From: Novosphingobium sp. RL4
GTDB taxonomy: Bacteria > Pseudomonadota > Alphaproteobacteria > Sphingomonadales > Sphingomonadaceae
Length of the DNA: 64,000 nt
Direction: 5' to 3'
NCBI RefSeq assembly: GCF_035658495.1
Contig: NZ_CP141944.1
Coordinates: 1,514,001-1,578,000 of the forward strand
The notes beneath the pieces are model-generated. The model saw only the letters and a program-made list of their open reading frames with translations. It was not told the DNA's origin and did no database searches. The translations under genes were made by a program, and so were the position numbers. Of this stretch, positions 15,965-25,211 are shown piece after piece (the first letter of the stretch is position 1; every line of letters starts with the position of its first letter).

Positions 15965-17407
15965 CTAATGGAAGCGGCGGGTCATGGCTTCCATGGCGTT
16001 GCGGTGGGCCAGAGCCATGACCGTGCCTTGCGGGTTTACCGAGGTCGGTCCGCAGAGAAGCGAGGCGTCGTTTACGTAGAGGCCCTGGGCGCCGTGGACC
16101 TTGCCGAAGGAATCGGTGGCGGTGCGCCGCGTGTCCTCGCCCATCGGGCACGAGGAGAAGACATGGACCGAGGTGACGTTGCCGTCGCCTGCTTCCAGCA
16201 GTTCGGGAAGGTCCGCGAGATCGGCGGGGGAATGCAGGTCCGGGTAGCCGGTGACGCAGGGGTAGATCGTCCGGGCCCCCGCCGCGAACAGCGCTTCGCA
16301 GAGCCGCCGCAGCCCCTCTCCGAGCACGGAGAGATCGCCTTTCGAAAAACGGATGCGGACCAGCGGATCGTCGAAGCCGGGCAGGTTGCGCACCGAGGCC
16401 ACGCCGCCGCCCGACTGGACGTAGTAGATACCCATGCGCCGCCAGCGTTCGGCCACGAGCTCCCAGTGGCCCTCGCGCCCGGCCAGCGCCACGCCCAGCA
16501 TCGCGGGATTGCTGATCGAGCAGCCCATGCCGAAGCGCGGTTCGAATTCCTTGACCTGGTGGACCGGATCGAAATCGCCCGGCTGGTTCACGTCGCGGTC
16601 GAATTCCGCGACGACCTTGACCATCGGATGGAAGCGCAGGCTGTTGCCGACATTGTGGGAGATGCCGGAACGGCGCAGCAGGGCAGGGGTCTGCACCGCG
16701 CCGCAGGCGACGACCACGGTTTCGGCGCGGAAGGTCACGGCGCGGGGCAGGCCGTTCTCGCCGCGGCGGAACCCTTCGGCGATCCACATGCCGCCTTCGC
16801 GGCGCAGGCGGGCGATCCGCGTCGCGGGCAGGAGTTCGCCGCCCGCCTCCAGGAACCGGCGCACGAAAGTGGCGGACATCGACTGCTTTTCACCGCCGCG
16901 TCCATCGGCGGCGTACTGGTACAGGCGGGGCGCCTCGATCGCGAACCAGCCCTGCGCCTGCGCGCCCTGCTGGAGCCGCCGCGACATGTCGGAGGCGGCG
17001 GTGCCTGCATATTCCACTTTCGCGATCGCCTCGCAGGCGGCGAAATGGGGCGTCATTCCGGCAAGGTCGAGATCGCGCACATCGAACCGGCGCCGCCAGT
17101 CGTCAAGCACATAGGCGGGCGTGCGGTGGTAGAGCCCGCGGTTGACCTCGCTGCCGCCGCCGACGCAGCGCCCTTCCACCCAGGCCAGCTTGTGCCGTCC
17201 CAGCGCGACGCCGACCCCGGCATTGCGGTACTTGAGCAGCATCTCCTCACGCGAGAAGTGCGGCGCGGCTTCGAGCGGGAGATGCTGGCCTTCTTCCACC
17301 ATCGTCACCCGGTGGCCCGCCTGCGCGAACAGCGTGCCGCTTACCGCGCCGCCGGGGCCGGAGCCGATCATCAGCACTTCGGTGAGGATCTCGCCGGGCG
17401 CGCTCAT
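15965..17407 (-). CDS. GMC family oxidoreductase
   Basis: A 480-residue FAD-dependent glucose-methanol-choline family dehydrogenase/oxidase. The N-terminal dinucleotide motif is VLMIGSGPGGAVSGTLFAQA. The second FAD-contacting segment is VGGGSEVNRGLYHRTP, and the C-terminal region with the usual catalytic His/Asn is SCPMGEDTRR through NPQGTVMALAHRNA. It is the last gene of a six-gene operon and overlaps the small-subunit gene by four bases. With that partner it resembles membrane-linked sugar or alcohol dehydrogenases of the gluconate 2-dehydrogenase type. The substrate is probably a lipid-linked or free polyol/sugar made by the upstream genes. Confidence 0.8.
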   Translation of the reverse strand: MSAPGEILTEVLMIGSGPGGAVSGTLFAQAGHRVTMVEEGQHLPLEAAPHFSREEMLLKYRNAGVGVALGRHKLAWVEGRCVGGGSEVNRGLYHRTPAYVLDDWRRRFDVRDLDLAGMTPHFAACEAIAKVEYAGTAASDMSRRLQQGAQAQGWFAIEAPRLYQYAADGRGGEKQSMSATFVRRFLEAGGELLPATRIARLRREGGMWIAEGFRRGENGLPRAVTFRAETVVVACGAVQTPALLRRSGISHNVGNSLRFHPMVKVVAEFDRDVNQPGDFDPVHQVKEFEPRFGMGCSISNPAMLGVALAGREGHWELVAERWRRMGIYYVQSGGGVASVRNLPGFDDPLVRIRFSKGDLSVLGEGLRRLCEALFAAGARTIYPCVTGYPDLHSPADLADLPELLEAGDGNVTSVHVFSSCPMGEDTRRTATDSFGKVHGAQGLYVNDASLLCGPTSVNPQGTVMALAHRNAMEAMTRRFH

Positions 17408-17820
17408 GCCGCGATCCGTTTCGCGCGGGCCTGTTCCTCGCGCAGGGGCAGCGAATAGAGGCCGTAGCAGGAGAAGGTCGAATAGAAGGCGATCATCGAG
17501 CGGCGAAAGCCGATCCGCGATCCGCGCCAGGCGCGGACATGGGCGGTGCGCTCGCCCGGGGCAAGGCGGGAGAAGCGGTGGCCATGGACCGGCAGGCTCG
17601 ACAGTTCGAACAGCAGCGCCAGCCCCCGGAAGCCGAGCCGGAAGTGATCGGGCATGGCCGCGCTGGTGGCGAGCACATAGTCGCGCACGGTCGCACGGTC
17701 GGATGGCGAGAGGCCGGGGCGCACTTCCTCCACCAGGACATCCACGAGAGCCGCGATGCAGGATCGGATCATCCCGCCTCCGGCCCGGGCGGAATGGGGC
17801 GTGGCGGCGGGTTCAGGCAT
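17404..17820 (-). CDS. Small subunit-like protein of a GMC dehydrogenase (gluconate 2-DH subunit 3-like)
   Basis: A 138-residue, mostly helical protein with aromatic- and Leu-rich segments (HFRLGFRGLALLFELSSL) and a C-terminus FYSTFSCYGLYSLPLRE. Size and position next to a GMC oxidoreductase match the subunit-3-like accessory proteins of such enzymes. The start at 17820 (MPEPAATP) has GGAGGGA five bases upstream and overlaps the HAD gene by eight bases. Its stop overlaps the GMC start in ATGA. A longer frame to 17946 lies inside the HAD gene and is less likely. The family assignment is tentative. Confidence 0.6.
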   Translation of the reverse strand: MPEPAATPHSARAGGGMIRSCIAALVDVLVEEVRPGLSPSDRATVRDYVLATSAAMPDHFRLGFRGLALLFELSSLPVHGHRFSRLAPGERTAHVRAWRGSRIGFRRSMIAFYSTFSCYGLYSLPLREEQARAKRIAA

Positions 17821-18529
17821 GGGCTCCCTCCGCGAGGATGGCCTTGAAGGGGGGATCGTCGAAGCGGCGGAAGCCCGAGGGCTCGGCGGTCTTGCCGTGC
17901 GTGCGGATGAGGGCGGGAACGCCGATGGCGGCGGCGGCGGCGGCATCGCGATCCGCCCTGTCTCCGATCACGAGGGTTTCCTCGGGCGTCATGCCGGTTT
18001 CGGCGAGCAGCGCCAGGAGGCCGGCAGGGTTGGGCTTGAGGCGGCCGACCCCGCCCGAGCCGGACCAGATCGTATGGTCGCAACGCAGCCCCAGCGCGGC
18101 GAGCTTGGCGTCTACCGGGTAGTCCGACCAGACCGCGATCCGCCGCCCGGTGGCGCGCAGGGCGGAAAACAGCCGGTCGATCCCGCGCGCCTTGTAGCGA
18201 GGGAGCAGCGCCAGCGGCCGGCGCTCGATCCATTCCTCCACCATGGCGCGGATTTCCCCTTCCGAGCAGCCGCAGCGCCGCGAGGTGAGGCTGAACTGTT
18301 CATGGGTGAAGTCGTCGCCCTGCACCTCGCCCAGCAGTTCGCGGATCTGGCGAAAGGCGCGCAGGGTGCGCACGGTGCGAAGGCTGCGCTGGCGCAGGCT
18401 GTGCTTGCACAGTTCGATGGCCATGGCGCGGCGCAGCGGCGGCTGGTCGTAAAGCGTACCGTCGAGGTCGAAGACGACCAGCCCGACCTTCTTCCAGCCC
18501 ACTTCGGACATGTTGCCCCACTCCGTCAT
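17813..18529 (-). CDS. HAD family hydrolase (putative sugar phosphatase)
   Basis: A 238-residue haloacid-dehalogenase-superfamily protein. Motif I is VVFDLDGTLYD, the motif III lysine is in GRLKPNPAG and motif IV is VIGDRADRDAAAA. A helical cap lies between motifs I and II. It is probably a phosphatase acting on a small phosphorylated sugar or a polyprenyl-phospho-sugar made by the UbiA-family protein encoded just upstream. The start at 18529 has GAGGG eight bases upstream. A GTG at 18544 that overlaps the UbiA stop (GTGA) is also possible. Confidence 0.8.
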   Translation of the reverse strand: MTEWGNMSEVGWKKVGLVVFDLDGTLYDQPPLRRAMAIELCKHSLRQRSLRTVRTLRAFRQIRELLGEVQGDDFTHEQFSLTSRRCGCSEGEIRAMVEEWIERRPLALLPRYKARGIDRLFSALRATGRRIAVWSDYPVDAKLAALGLRCDHTIWSGSGGVGRLKPNPAGLLALLAETGMTPEETLVIGDRADRDAAAAAAIGVPALIRTHGKTAEPSGFRRFDDPPFKAILAEGAHA

Positions 18530-18540
18530 CGTTCCGGCCC

Positions 18541-19536
18541 TCACTTGCGGTGCCCGGGGAGCATGTCCGCCGGGGTGAAGCTGCGGTTGGTGAGCGTGGA
18601 CAGGCCGGCAAGGTCGAGGAACGAGAGCACCAGCAGCACGCTCACGGTCACGCCCAGCGTCGCCATCAGGCGGCGGGAGCGGAACATCCGTTCCGGCCGC
18701 TGCGCGATCGAGTCCGGCAGCATCGACAGCCAGAGATAGCAGCCGAACAGCCCGGCGATGAACGGGAAGGCCAGGACGTATTCGACCCGGTACTTGATGA
18801 GGAACACGCCGAGGAAGAACGAGGAGAGCATGGCATAGACGAGGCAGCTCACCACCAGGCTCTCGGCGGTATAGCCGGCGAAGGACTTGCGGTAGCGGGT
18901 CAGCGTTTCAAGGCCGACGGCGGCGGTGATGTCGCGGTATTCGGACAGGCGCTTGGAACCCATGAGGAAGGCGCCGCCGGTCCAGTAGGCGAGCAGGAGG
19001 CTGACGGGCGGCATGCTGGAGGGGTCTATCATCAGCCAGCCCAGCGTCAGGCGGATCGGGTTGTTCACCGATTCCGAGATCACGTCGAGGAACGGGCGGT
19101 CCTTCGAGCGGATCGGCTGCACGTTGTAGACGAGGCCCGAGGCGAGGAACACGATCGAGAAGACGAAGAAGCTGCCTCCCATCCAAGCCGCCAGCGAAAG
19201 GCCGACCCCGGCGAAGGCCAGGTATTCCACATAGACCAGCGCCGGCGAGAGTTGCAGCGACACGGCCTTGCGGTGGTGCTTGCTGGGGTGATGCGCGTCG
19301 AATTCCCGGTCCAGCCATTCGTTGATGACGTAGTTGGCCGAGGCGATCGCGATGGCCACGACGAAGCCGATGACCACGCGCTGCGGGGCGTCCAGCAGCG
19401 AGGGCTCGCGCAGTGCATAGGCGAGGATCAGGCCCGGTATGATGAACACATGCTTGGTGATGTGATCGAAGCGGGCAAGGGTCAGGTAATCGCGCAGGCG
19501 CGCGGTCTTGCGGTCAAGCGTGGCCGTCGAGGGCAT
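18541..19536 (-). CDS. UbiA family prenyltransferase, phosphoribosyl-transferase-like
   Basis: A 331-residue polytopic protein with about nine helices. It carries the Asp-rich motif NEWLDREFDAHHPSKHHRKA and a second acidic motif DRPFLDVISES. The His-Pro-x-Lys sequence after the first motif is typical of decaprenyl-phosphate phosphoribosyltransferases (DPPR synthases, also NoeC-like), which put a phosphoribosyl group on polyprenyl phosphate, rather than of quinone or haem prenyltransferases. The start at 19536 (MPSTATLD) has CAGGAG upstream. A start at 19707 would overlap the previous gene in ATGA but add 57 mostly Pro/Ala/Ser residues. Confidence 0.78.
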   Translation of the reverse strand: MPSTATLDRKTARLRDYLTLARFDHITKHVFIIPGLILAYALREPSLLDAPQRVVIGFVVAIAIASANYVINEWLDREFDAHHPSKHHRKAVSLQLSPALVYVEYLAFAGVGLSLAAWMGGSFFVFSIVFLASGLVYNVQPIRSKDRPFLDVISESVNNPIRLTLGWLMIDPSSMPPVSLLLAYWTGGAFLMGSKRLSEYRDITAAVGLETLTRYRKSFAGYTAESLVVSCLVYAMLSSFFLGVFLIKYRVEYVLAFPFIAGLFGCYLWLSMLPDSIAQRPERMFRSRRLMATLGVTVSVLLVLSFLDLAGLSTLTNRSFTPADMLPGHRK

Positions 19537-19703
19537 GGGGGGATTCTCCTGGAGCGGAGGGGGCGGGGTGGCTGGCGGTGAAACGGATGCGGATGGAACG
19601 GCTGTTGTTCCGGAAATGAGGGGGCCGACCGGGCCGGAGGCGATTGGCGCCACCGCGATGGGCGGCGCGATCGCGGGCGGGGATGCCGATGGCGGCGGCG
19701 GGG

Positions 19704-21299
19704 TCATGGCTGCACCGCGGGCGACACGCGGTAGATGCGTCCGTCGGCGAAGCTGGCGACGGGAACCAGCGAGAGCGCGCGCCGCAGCCGGTCTTCGCTG
19801 GCGAGGTAGAAGCGCCAGTCGATGTTGTCGAAGGCGACCACATAGACCGGGCGCTCGGGCCATGCGGCCGCTTCGCCGCGGATGCGGGCGATCTGCGCTT
19901 CGGGCGGATCGTTGGGATCGGGCCGGTTGGTGCGCAGCAGGCGCTCCATCGGCACCATGCCCGCGCGGCGGTCCGTCAGCAGGGTGACGACTTCGGGGCC
20001 GTTCGAATAGACCAGCGAGGCGGCGGGAAGCGCCCGCACCGCCGCGATCGTCGGGGATTCGCGCCAGATGCGGGCGTGGAAGCCGGAACCCTCGCGATAG
20101 GCGTCATGGGTGCGGCTGACCGTGCGCACGGTGTGCGAGGCGAGGATCACCGCCGCCAGCGCGGCCAGCGCGAACCACATGGCGCGGGGGGCGGCCAGTC
20201 GGCGGTCGAGCCCGCTTGCCTGAAGCGTCAGCAGCATCGCCAGGACCAGATAGGCGGGAAGACCGTAGCGCCCCACGAAGGAAAGGTTCGCCTCCAGCAT
20301 CGTCGAGAGCCAGACGAAGGCGAGATAGCCCACGAAGAACAGCCCGAGGACCAGCGACAGGGCGGTGCGCGCATCGCTGGGCGCATCGGCGCGCTCGTTC
20401 CGCCAGGCGGCAAGCTGGCGGGTGAACTGCCAGCCAGCGAAGCCGAGCAGCAGGACGAGCAGGCTGACGCGGAAGGCCAGCGGCACGTTGTCGGGGAACA
20501 GCCAGGCGGCGGTGGTTTCGAGATTGGCCCGCCACTGCGCCGGCCCCATGTTGCCGTAGAAGCGCATCTCGCGGCCGATGGAATGGCCCACCGTCAGCGT
20601 GCTCAGGATCACCCAGCCGAAGAACAGCGCGGCCCCCGGGACGGCCATCAGCACGCTGTCGGCCACGCGCCGGGCAAGCGGCAGGCGCGGCGTGGTGAGC
20701 AGGACCAGCACGATGGCGGCGCCCAGCGGGGGGGCGGTAAACCGCGCAAGCGTGGCCATGCCCAGCATGAGCGAGGCGATCACCAGGTCGCGCTGGCGGC
20801 CATGCTCGAAGTAGTCGAGCACGAACCACAACGTGAACAACACGAAGGAGATGAACGGCGGCTCCGATATCACGCTGGCATGAAGGGCGACGAACTGCGG
20901 TGCCAGCGCCACGAGGGCGGTGCCGACCGCCGCATGGCGCCAGTCCCCCGCGGCCCGCCGGAGCAGCGCGAAGATCATGACGACATTGGTGCAGAGCGTG
21001 ACGATCGCCCAGGCCATGGCCGCCGTCAGCAGCGGCACGCCCAGCGCATGGGGCAGCACGAGCATCCAGTGGTAGACCGGCGCGTCGTAGGGGATCGGGC
21101 TGATCCCCATGTAGCGGGTGCTGTCCGGGGTGACGGAAAGCCCGTGGTGGACGTTGAACTGGAGCAATGCCAGCGAGCCCAGCACCAGGAGCGCGCAGGC
21201 TATCCGGCCCTGCCGGACCGAAGCGGCATTGCCAAGGCCCAGGGGAGGGCGGGGCGCGGTGGCCGCGAAGGGGCGGGCCATCTCGGCGGGCGTTGCCAT
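19704..21299 (-). CDS. Polytopic membrane protein, GT-C glycosyltransferase-like
   Basis: A 531-residue protein with about ten to twelve membrane helices and a soluble C-terminal tail. The first periplasmic loop after helix 1 contains NVHHGLSVTPDSTRYMGIS. An Asp-Ser/Arg-Tyr pattern here is usual for the catalytic loop of lipid-phospho-sugar-using (GT-C, ArnT/PMT-like) glycosyltransferases. It lies four bases after the aminotransferase stop and just upstream of the UbiA-family gene. I infer that it uses a polyprenyl-linked donor made by this operon; the acceptor is unknown. The start at 21299 is preferred over 21353, which lies inside the previous gene. Confidence 0.65.
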   Translation of the reverse strand: MATPAEMARPFAATAPRPPLGLGNAASVRQGRIACALLVLGSLALLQFNVHHGLSVTPDSTRYMGISPIPYDAPVYHWMLVLPHALGVPLLTAAMAWAIVTLCTNVVMIFALLRRAAGDWRHAAVGTALVALAPQFVALHASVISEPPFISFVLFTLWFVLDYFEHGRQRDLVIASLMLGMATLARFTAPPLGAAIVLVLLTTPRLPLARRVADSVLMAVPGAALFFGWVILSTLTVGHSIGREMRFYGNMGPAQWRANLETTAAWLFPDNVPLAFRVSLLVLLLGFAGWQFTRQLAAWRNERADAPSDARTALSLVLGLFFVGYLAFVWLSTMLEANLSFVGRYGLPAYLVLAMLLTLQASGLDRRLAAPRAMWFALAALAAVILASHTVRTVSRTHDAYREGSGFHARIWRESPTIAAVRALPAASLVYSNGPEVVTLLTDRRAGMVPMERLLRTNRPDPNDPPEAQIARIRGEAAAWPERPVYVVAFDNIDWRFYLASEDRLRRALSLVPVASFADGRIYRVSPAVQP

Positions 21300-21303
21300 C
21301 GGC

Positions 21304-22788
21304 TCAGCCCAGCACGCGCTTGATGTTCTTGGCGACGAAGCGGACCGTGGCATCCGCCACGCCGCGCCCCAGCACGTCGTCCAGAGCGGCGAGCAGATGG
21401 TCCACCTGTGCCTCCTCGACGATGTAGGGCGGCATGAAGTGCAGCAGGTCTCGGGCGCCGGGCTGGAAATGGACGAGCACGCCGTGGCGTTCGAACAGTT
21501 CGCGCGCCACGGCGCCGATCAGCACCGTCTCGTAAGTCACGAAAAGCGGGTTCTTGCGTATATCTATCGCTTTTTCAGCAAGTTGCTGGCCAAAGTTCAG
21601 CTCGATTGCCTGGAAGCAGCCCTTGCCGCGCAGGGATACGATCTTGCGCGGATACTTCTCGCGCAGGCGTTCCAGCCCGGCTTTCAGGTAAGCGCCGATG
21701 CGTCCGGCCCGCTCGATCAGCTTCTCGTCCGCGAGCACGTTGAGCGTCTCGATGCCGACCGCGCAGGATTCCCCCATGCCGCTGAAGCTGGAACTGTGCA
21801 GGTTGCAGTCCTGCTTGTTGCCATAGGCCTTGTCGAACAGGGCCTGCGAGGTGACCATGGCGCCCAGTTCGCGCTTGCCGCCGCCCAGCGTCTTGGCGAG
21901 GGTGACGACGTCGGGCACCACGTCCTCGTGCTGGAAGGCGCAGAACCTGCCGGTGCGGCCCATGCCGACCTTCACCTCGTCGAAGATCGTCAGGATGTCC
22001 TCCTGCCGGCACAGCGCCGCGAATTCGGTGAGGAAGCCCGGGCGCGGCACTTCGCAGGAGGTGCCCCGGATGGTTTCGACGATCCCGGCGATGATCCGGT
22101 TGCCGCCTGCGGTCCGTTCCTGCCGGATCGCCTCGATCACGGATTCGATGTCTCCATAGGTGGCGAAGACGACGTTCTCCCGGGGAACGCCCATGATGAA
22201 GCCGCTCTGCACGTCGGTGGCGGTGGTGAGGGAGAGGGGGCCGTGCGTCTTGCCGTGGAAGGCGCCCCGGAAGCACAGGAACTTGGTCTTGCCCTTGGGG
22301 GTCTGCACGCGCTCGCACAGCTTCATCGCCGCTTCGTTGGCCTCGGTGCCGGATACCGCGAGGAAGGAGACGTCCAGCGGGCGGGGCAGGAACCGCGAGA
22401 TGTTGTAGGCCAGCGCGCCCTGCAGCTTGTGCGGCGCGATCTTGATGCAGTCCAGCACCTTGAGTTCGTGGCAGCGGCGCTCCGCGGCGATCACGCGCGG
22501 GTGGTTGTGGCCCAGCCCGAGCACGCCGAAACCGCCCGAATAGTCGAGGATGGTGCGCCCGTCGCGCAAGGTGATCTCGGCGCCTTGCGCGCTTTCGATA
22601 TCCATGCGCGCCAGGCCGAGGATGTCGAAGACCTGGAGCATGTACTTGTTGAGGTGCGCGGCATAGAGGTCCATCGCCGCATCGCCGTCCAGCGCGAGGC
22701 TCTGCTCCAGCGACAGCAGCTTGCGGTCTTCCGGCGCATCCGGGCCGAGGGTCTCGATCCGGGCTTCGATCTTGGAATGTGCCGTCAC
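21304..22788 (-). CDS. Class III (ornithine-type) PLP aminotransferase
   Basis: A 494-residue aminotransferase, slightly longer than the usual 400-450. Visible motifs are SGTEANEAAMKL (phosphate loop), FDEVKVGMGRTG (PLP-ring aspartate) and TLAKTLGGGKRELGAM, with the Schiff-base lysine in LAK. It is the first gene of the six-gene operon that continues through a GT-C-like protein, a UbiA-family protein, a HAD phosphatase and a GMC dehydrogenase. The substrate is not evident. An oxidised sugar or aldehyde produced by the GMC enzyme is a reasonable candidate. Confidence 0.82.
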   Translation of the reverse strand: MTAHSKIEARIETLGPDAPEDRKLLSLEQSLALDGDAAMDLYAAHLNKYMLQVFDILGLARMDIESAQGAEITLRDGRTILDYSGGFGVLGLGHNHPRVIAAERRCHELKVLDCIKIAPHKLQGALAYNISRFLPRPLDVSFLAVSGTEANEAAMKLCERVQTPKGKTKFLCFRGAFHGKTHGPLSLTTATDVQSGFIMGVPRENVVFATYGDIESVIEAIRQERTAGGNRIIAGIVETIRGTSCEVPRPGFLTEFAALCRQEDILTIFDEVKVGMGRTGRFCAFQHEDVVPDVVTLAKTLGGGKRELGAMVTSQALFDKAYGNKQDCNLHSSSFSGMGESCAVGIETLNVLADEKLIERAGRIGAYLKAGLERLREKYPRKIVSLRGKGCFQAIELNFGQQLAEKAIDIRKNPLFVTYETVLIGAVARELFERHGVLVHFQPGARDLLHFMPPYIVEEAQVDHLLAALDDVLGRGVADATVRFVAKNIKRVLG

Positions 22789-23102
22789 GCTCGATCTCTC
22801 CTGCCATCGATATGCAAGCAGGCTACCGGGCGGGTGGGACGGCGTGTATCTACAGGACCTTATACTCCCGAATGCCCGCGCCGGAACGCATGGCCTAGCC
22901 CTCCGGGAACGGGGCTACCCCTGCCGGATAGACGGGATGGCACGCACACCGTACCGGAAGGGATGGACCTGCGCCGGTTCCGGTCATCGGTTTGTCGATT
23001 TTGCGACAACATTTGCCTCGCAAGGCGCCACGGAACCCCGTATTGGCGAAATCCGGCCCGCTGCGGGCCTTGTTGGATGGGAAGTGCAGGCGAAGCCGCG
23101 AT
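22789..23102. other. 314-base intergenic region between divergent genes
   Basis: This separates the minus-strand aminotransferase operon from the plus-strand penicillin-binding protein gene, so it should carry both promoters. A short perfect hairpin (GGCCCG-CTG-CGGGCC, 23055-23069) lies in the leader of the latter. I see no small gene, RNA gene or clear operator. Confidence 0.5.
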
Positions 23103-25199
23103 ATGGCCTTGACGTTGGATAACCTGAAAAGCCTGCCGGAAGGCGGGCCGGACCAGGACGACCATTCCCCCAGTTCCCCGAACCCGCCGCCTTCCGCCGA
23201 GGCGCCGCCGCGCGGCCGTTCGCGCTGGTGGTGGATTTCGCGCGGGACCGTCGGCGTGCTGATGCTGTTCTTCCTGCTGATCGGCTGGCTGCTGGTGACG
23301 GCGCCGCTGTCAAAGTCGCTCCAGCCGATTTCGCCGCCGCAAGTCACGCTGCTGGCGGCGGACGGCACCCCGATCGCGCGCAACGGCGCCATCGTCGATG
23401 CGCCGGTGGAGGTGAAGAAGCTGCCGATCCACGTCACGCAGGCCTTCATCGCCATCGAGGACCGCCGGTTCTACAGCCACTGGGGCATCGATCCGCGCGG
23501 CATCGCCCGCGCCTTGTGGAGCAACGTGAGCGGCGGCAGCACCCAGGGCGGCAGCACGATCACCCAGCAGCTCGCCAAGTTCACCTTCCTCACCTCCGAA
23601 CGCAGCCTGACGCGCAAGGCGCGCGAAGTGCTGATCGCATTCTGGCTGGAAGCCTGGCTGAGCAAGGACGAGATCCTCGAACGCTACCTGTCGAACGCCT
23701 ACTTCGGCGACAATACCTACGGGTTGCGGGCGGCCTCGATGCATTACTTCCACCGCAAGCCCGAGAACCTCTCGCCCGCGCAGTCGGCCATGCTGGCGGG
23801 GCTGATGAAGGCGCCTTCGCGCCTCGCGCCCACCAACAACTACGATCTTGCCGAGCAGCGCATGAAGCTGGTGCTCCAGTCCATGGTCGAGGCGGGATAC
23901 ATGACGCCGGAGCAGGCCCGCGCCATCCGTGCGCCGCGCCTTGACGTGCGTTCGCAGAACGACCTGCCCACCGGCACCTACTTCGCGGACTGGGCGCTGC
24001 CGCAGGCGCGCGGGCTCGACGAGGCGAGCTATGCCGCGCAGACCTACAAGACTACGCTCGATTCCCGTCTCCAGGCCGCCGCGCGCCGCGCCATCGAGAA
24101 TGCGCCGCTGGGCAAGGCGCAAGTCGCGCTGGTGGCGATGCGGCCCAATGGCGAGGTCGTGGCCATGGTCGGCGGGCGCGACTATGCCAAGTCGCCGTTC
24201 AACCGCGTGACGCAGGCCCGGCGCCAGCCGGGTTCGACGTTCAAGCTCTTCGTCTATCTTGCCGCGCTCGATGACGGCTGGAAGCCGACCGACACGATCG
24301 AGAACACCCCGTTCGAAATCGGCTACTATCGCCCGCAGAACGCCGGGGGCGCCTATTCGCAGACGATCACGCTGGCCGATGCCTTCGCCCATTCGAGCAA
24401 TGTGGCGGCCGTGCGCCTGTTCCAGAAAGTGGGCGACAAGGCGGTGATCGACATGGCGCGCAAGCTCGGCGTCACCGCGCCGCTGCCGCATGGCGATCCC
24501 AGCCTCGCGCTCGGCACGTCCAGCATGACGCTGATGGAACTGACGGCGGCCTATGCGGGCGTGGCCGGCAATCGCTTCCCGGTCGCGCCGACGGCGTTCA
24601 AGGCCAAGGAGGAGGGCTGGTTCGACGGGCTCATCAGCGGCCGCCGCAGCCTGTCGCAGAGCGAGCACGACGATATCGAGACCTTGCTGCGGGGCGCCGT
24701 CAATCGCGGCACCGGGCGCGGCGCCCGGCTGCAAACCGCGAACTACGGCAAGACCGGCACCAGCCAGGAGAACCGCGATGCGCTGTTCGTGGGCTATGCC
24801 AAGGACCTCGTGGTCGGCGTGTGGGTCGGCAATGACGACAATACGCCGCTCAAGGGGGTTTCCGGCGGCACGATTCCGGCCCGTATCTGGCGCGATTTCA
24901 TGCAGCAGGCGCTGGGCGAGCGCGCCGCGCCGCGTCCCCGTGCAACCGGGAGCCCCGATCCCGAAGGCCCGGTCCAGCCGCTCGACGTGCCGGATATCGG
25001 CGATATCCCGCTGGGCGATTCCAGCTTGCGCGTGGAGGAGGGCAAAGCGGTGCTCTCCACCCAGATCGGCGGCGCTCCGGTGGACGTGAAGCTGGACGAG
25101 AAGGGGCTCCAGATCGACGGGCGGCAGATCATCGAGCAACTGGTGCAGCCACGCCGCACCGATCCGGCACCCGCCGCTTCGTCTTCTCCGCAACCCTAG
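23103..25199 (+). CDS. Class A penicillin-binding protein (PBP1A-like)
   Basis: A 698-residue bifunctional peptidoglycan synthase. It has a cytoplasmic tail and one membrane helix (residues about 45-68), then a GT51 glycosyltransferase domain with catalytic Glu119 in IEDRRFYSHWGID. The transpeptidase domain carries Ser378-x-x-Lys381 (PGSTFKLF), SSNVAAVR and KTGTSQ. The Pro/Ala-rich C-terminus is dispensable-looking. It is shorter than enterobacterial PBP1A and lacks the large inserted OB domain. The start at 23103 (MALTLDN) is the first plausible ATG; upstream codons are rich in Arg/Pro. Promoter DNA is shared with the divergent aminotransferase operon. Confidence 0.88.
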   Translation: MALTLDNLKSLPEGGPDQDDHSPSSPNPPPSAEAPPRGRSRWWWISRGTVGVLMLFFLLIGWLLVTAPLSKSLQPISPPQVTLLAADGTPIARNGAIVDAPVEVKKLPIHVTQAFIAIEDRRFYSHWGIDPRGIARALWSNVSGGSTQGGSTITQQLAKFTFLTSERSLTRKAREVLIAFWLEAWLSKDEILERYLSNAYFGDNTYGLRAASMHYFHRKPENLSPAQSAMLAGLMKAPSRLAPTNNYDLAEQRMKLVLQSMVEAGYMTPEQARAIRAPRLDVRSQNDLPTGTYFADWALPQARGLDEASYAAQTYKTTLDSRLQAAARRAIENAPLGKAQVALVAMRPNGEVVAMVGGRDYAKSPFNRVTQARRQPGSTFKLFVYLAALDDGWKPTDTIENTPFEIGYYRPQNAGGAYSQTITLADAFAHSSNVAAVRLFQKVGDKAVIDMARKLGVTAPLPHGDPSLALGTSSMTLMELTAAYAGVAGNRFPVAPTAFKAKEEGWFDGLISGRRSLSQSEHDDIETLLRGAVNRGTGRGARLQTANYGKTGTSQENRDALFVGYAKDLVVGVWVGNDDNTPLKGVSGGTIPARIWRDFMQQALGERAAPRPRATGSPDPEGPVQPLDVPDIGDIPLGDSSLRVEEGKAVLSTQIGGAPVDVKLDEKGLQIDGRQIIEQLVQPRRTDPAPAASSSPQP

Positions 25200-25211
25200 G
25201 TTTGCTCAGGC

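Noticed and set aside
22992..23102. N-terminal extension of the penicillin-binding protein starting from TTG at 22992
   Set aside because: The added 37 residues are Arg/Pro-rich with no ribosome-binding site and would precede the normal cytoplasmic tail; the ATG at 23103 is the better start.
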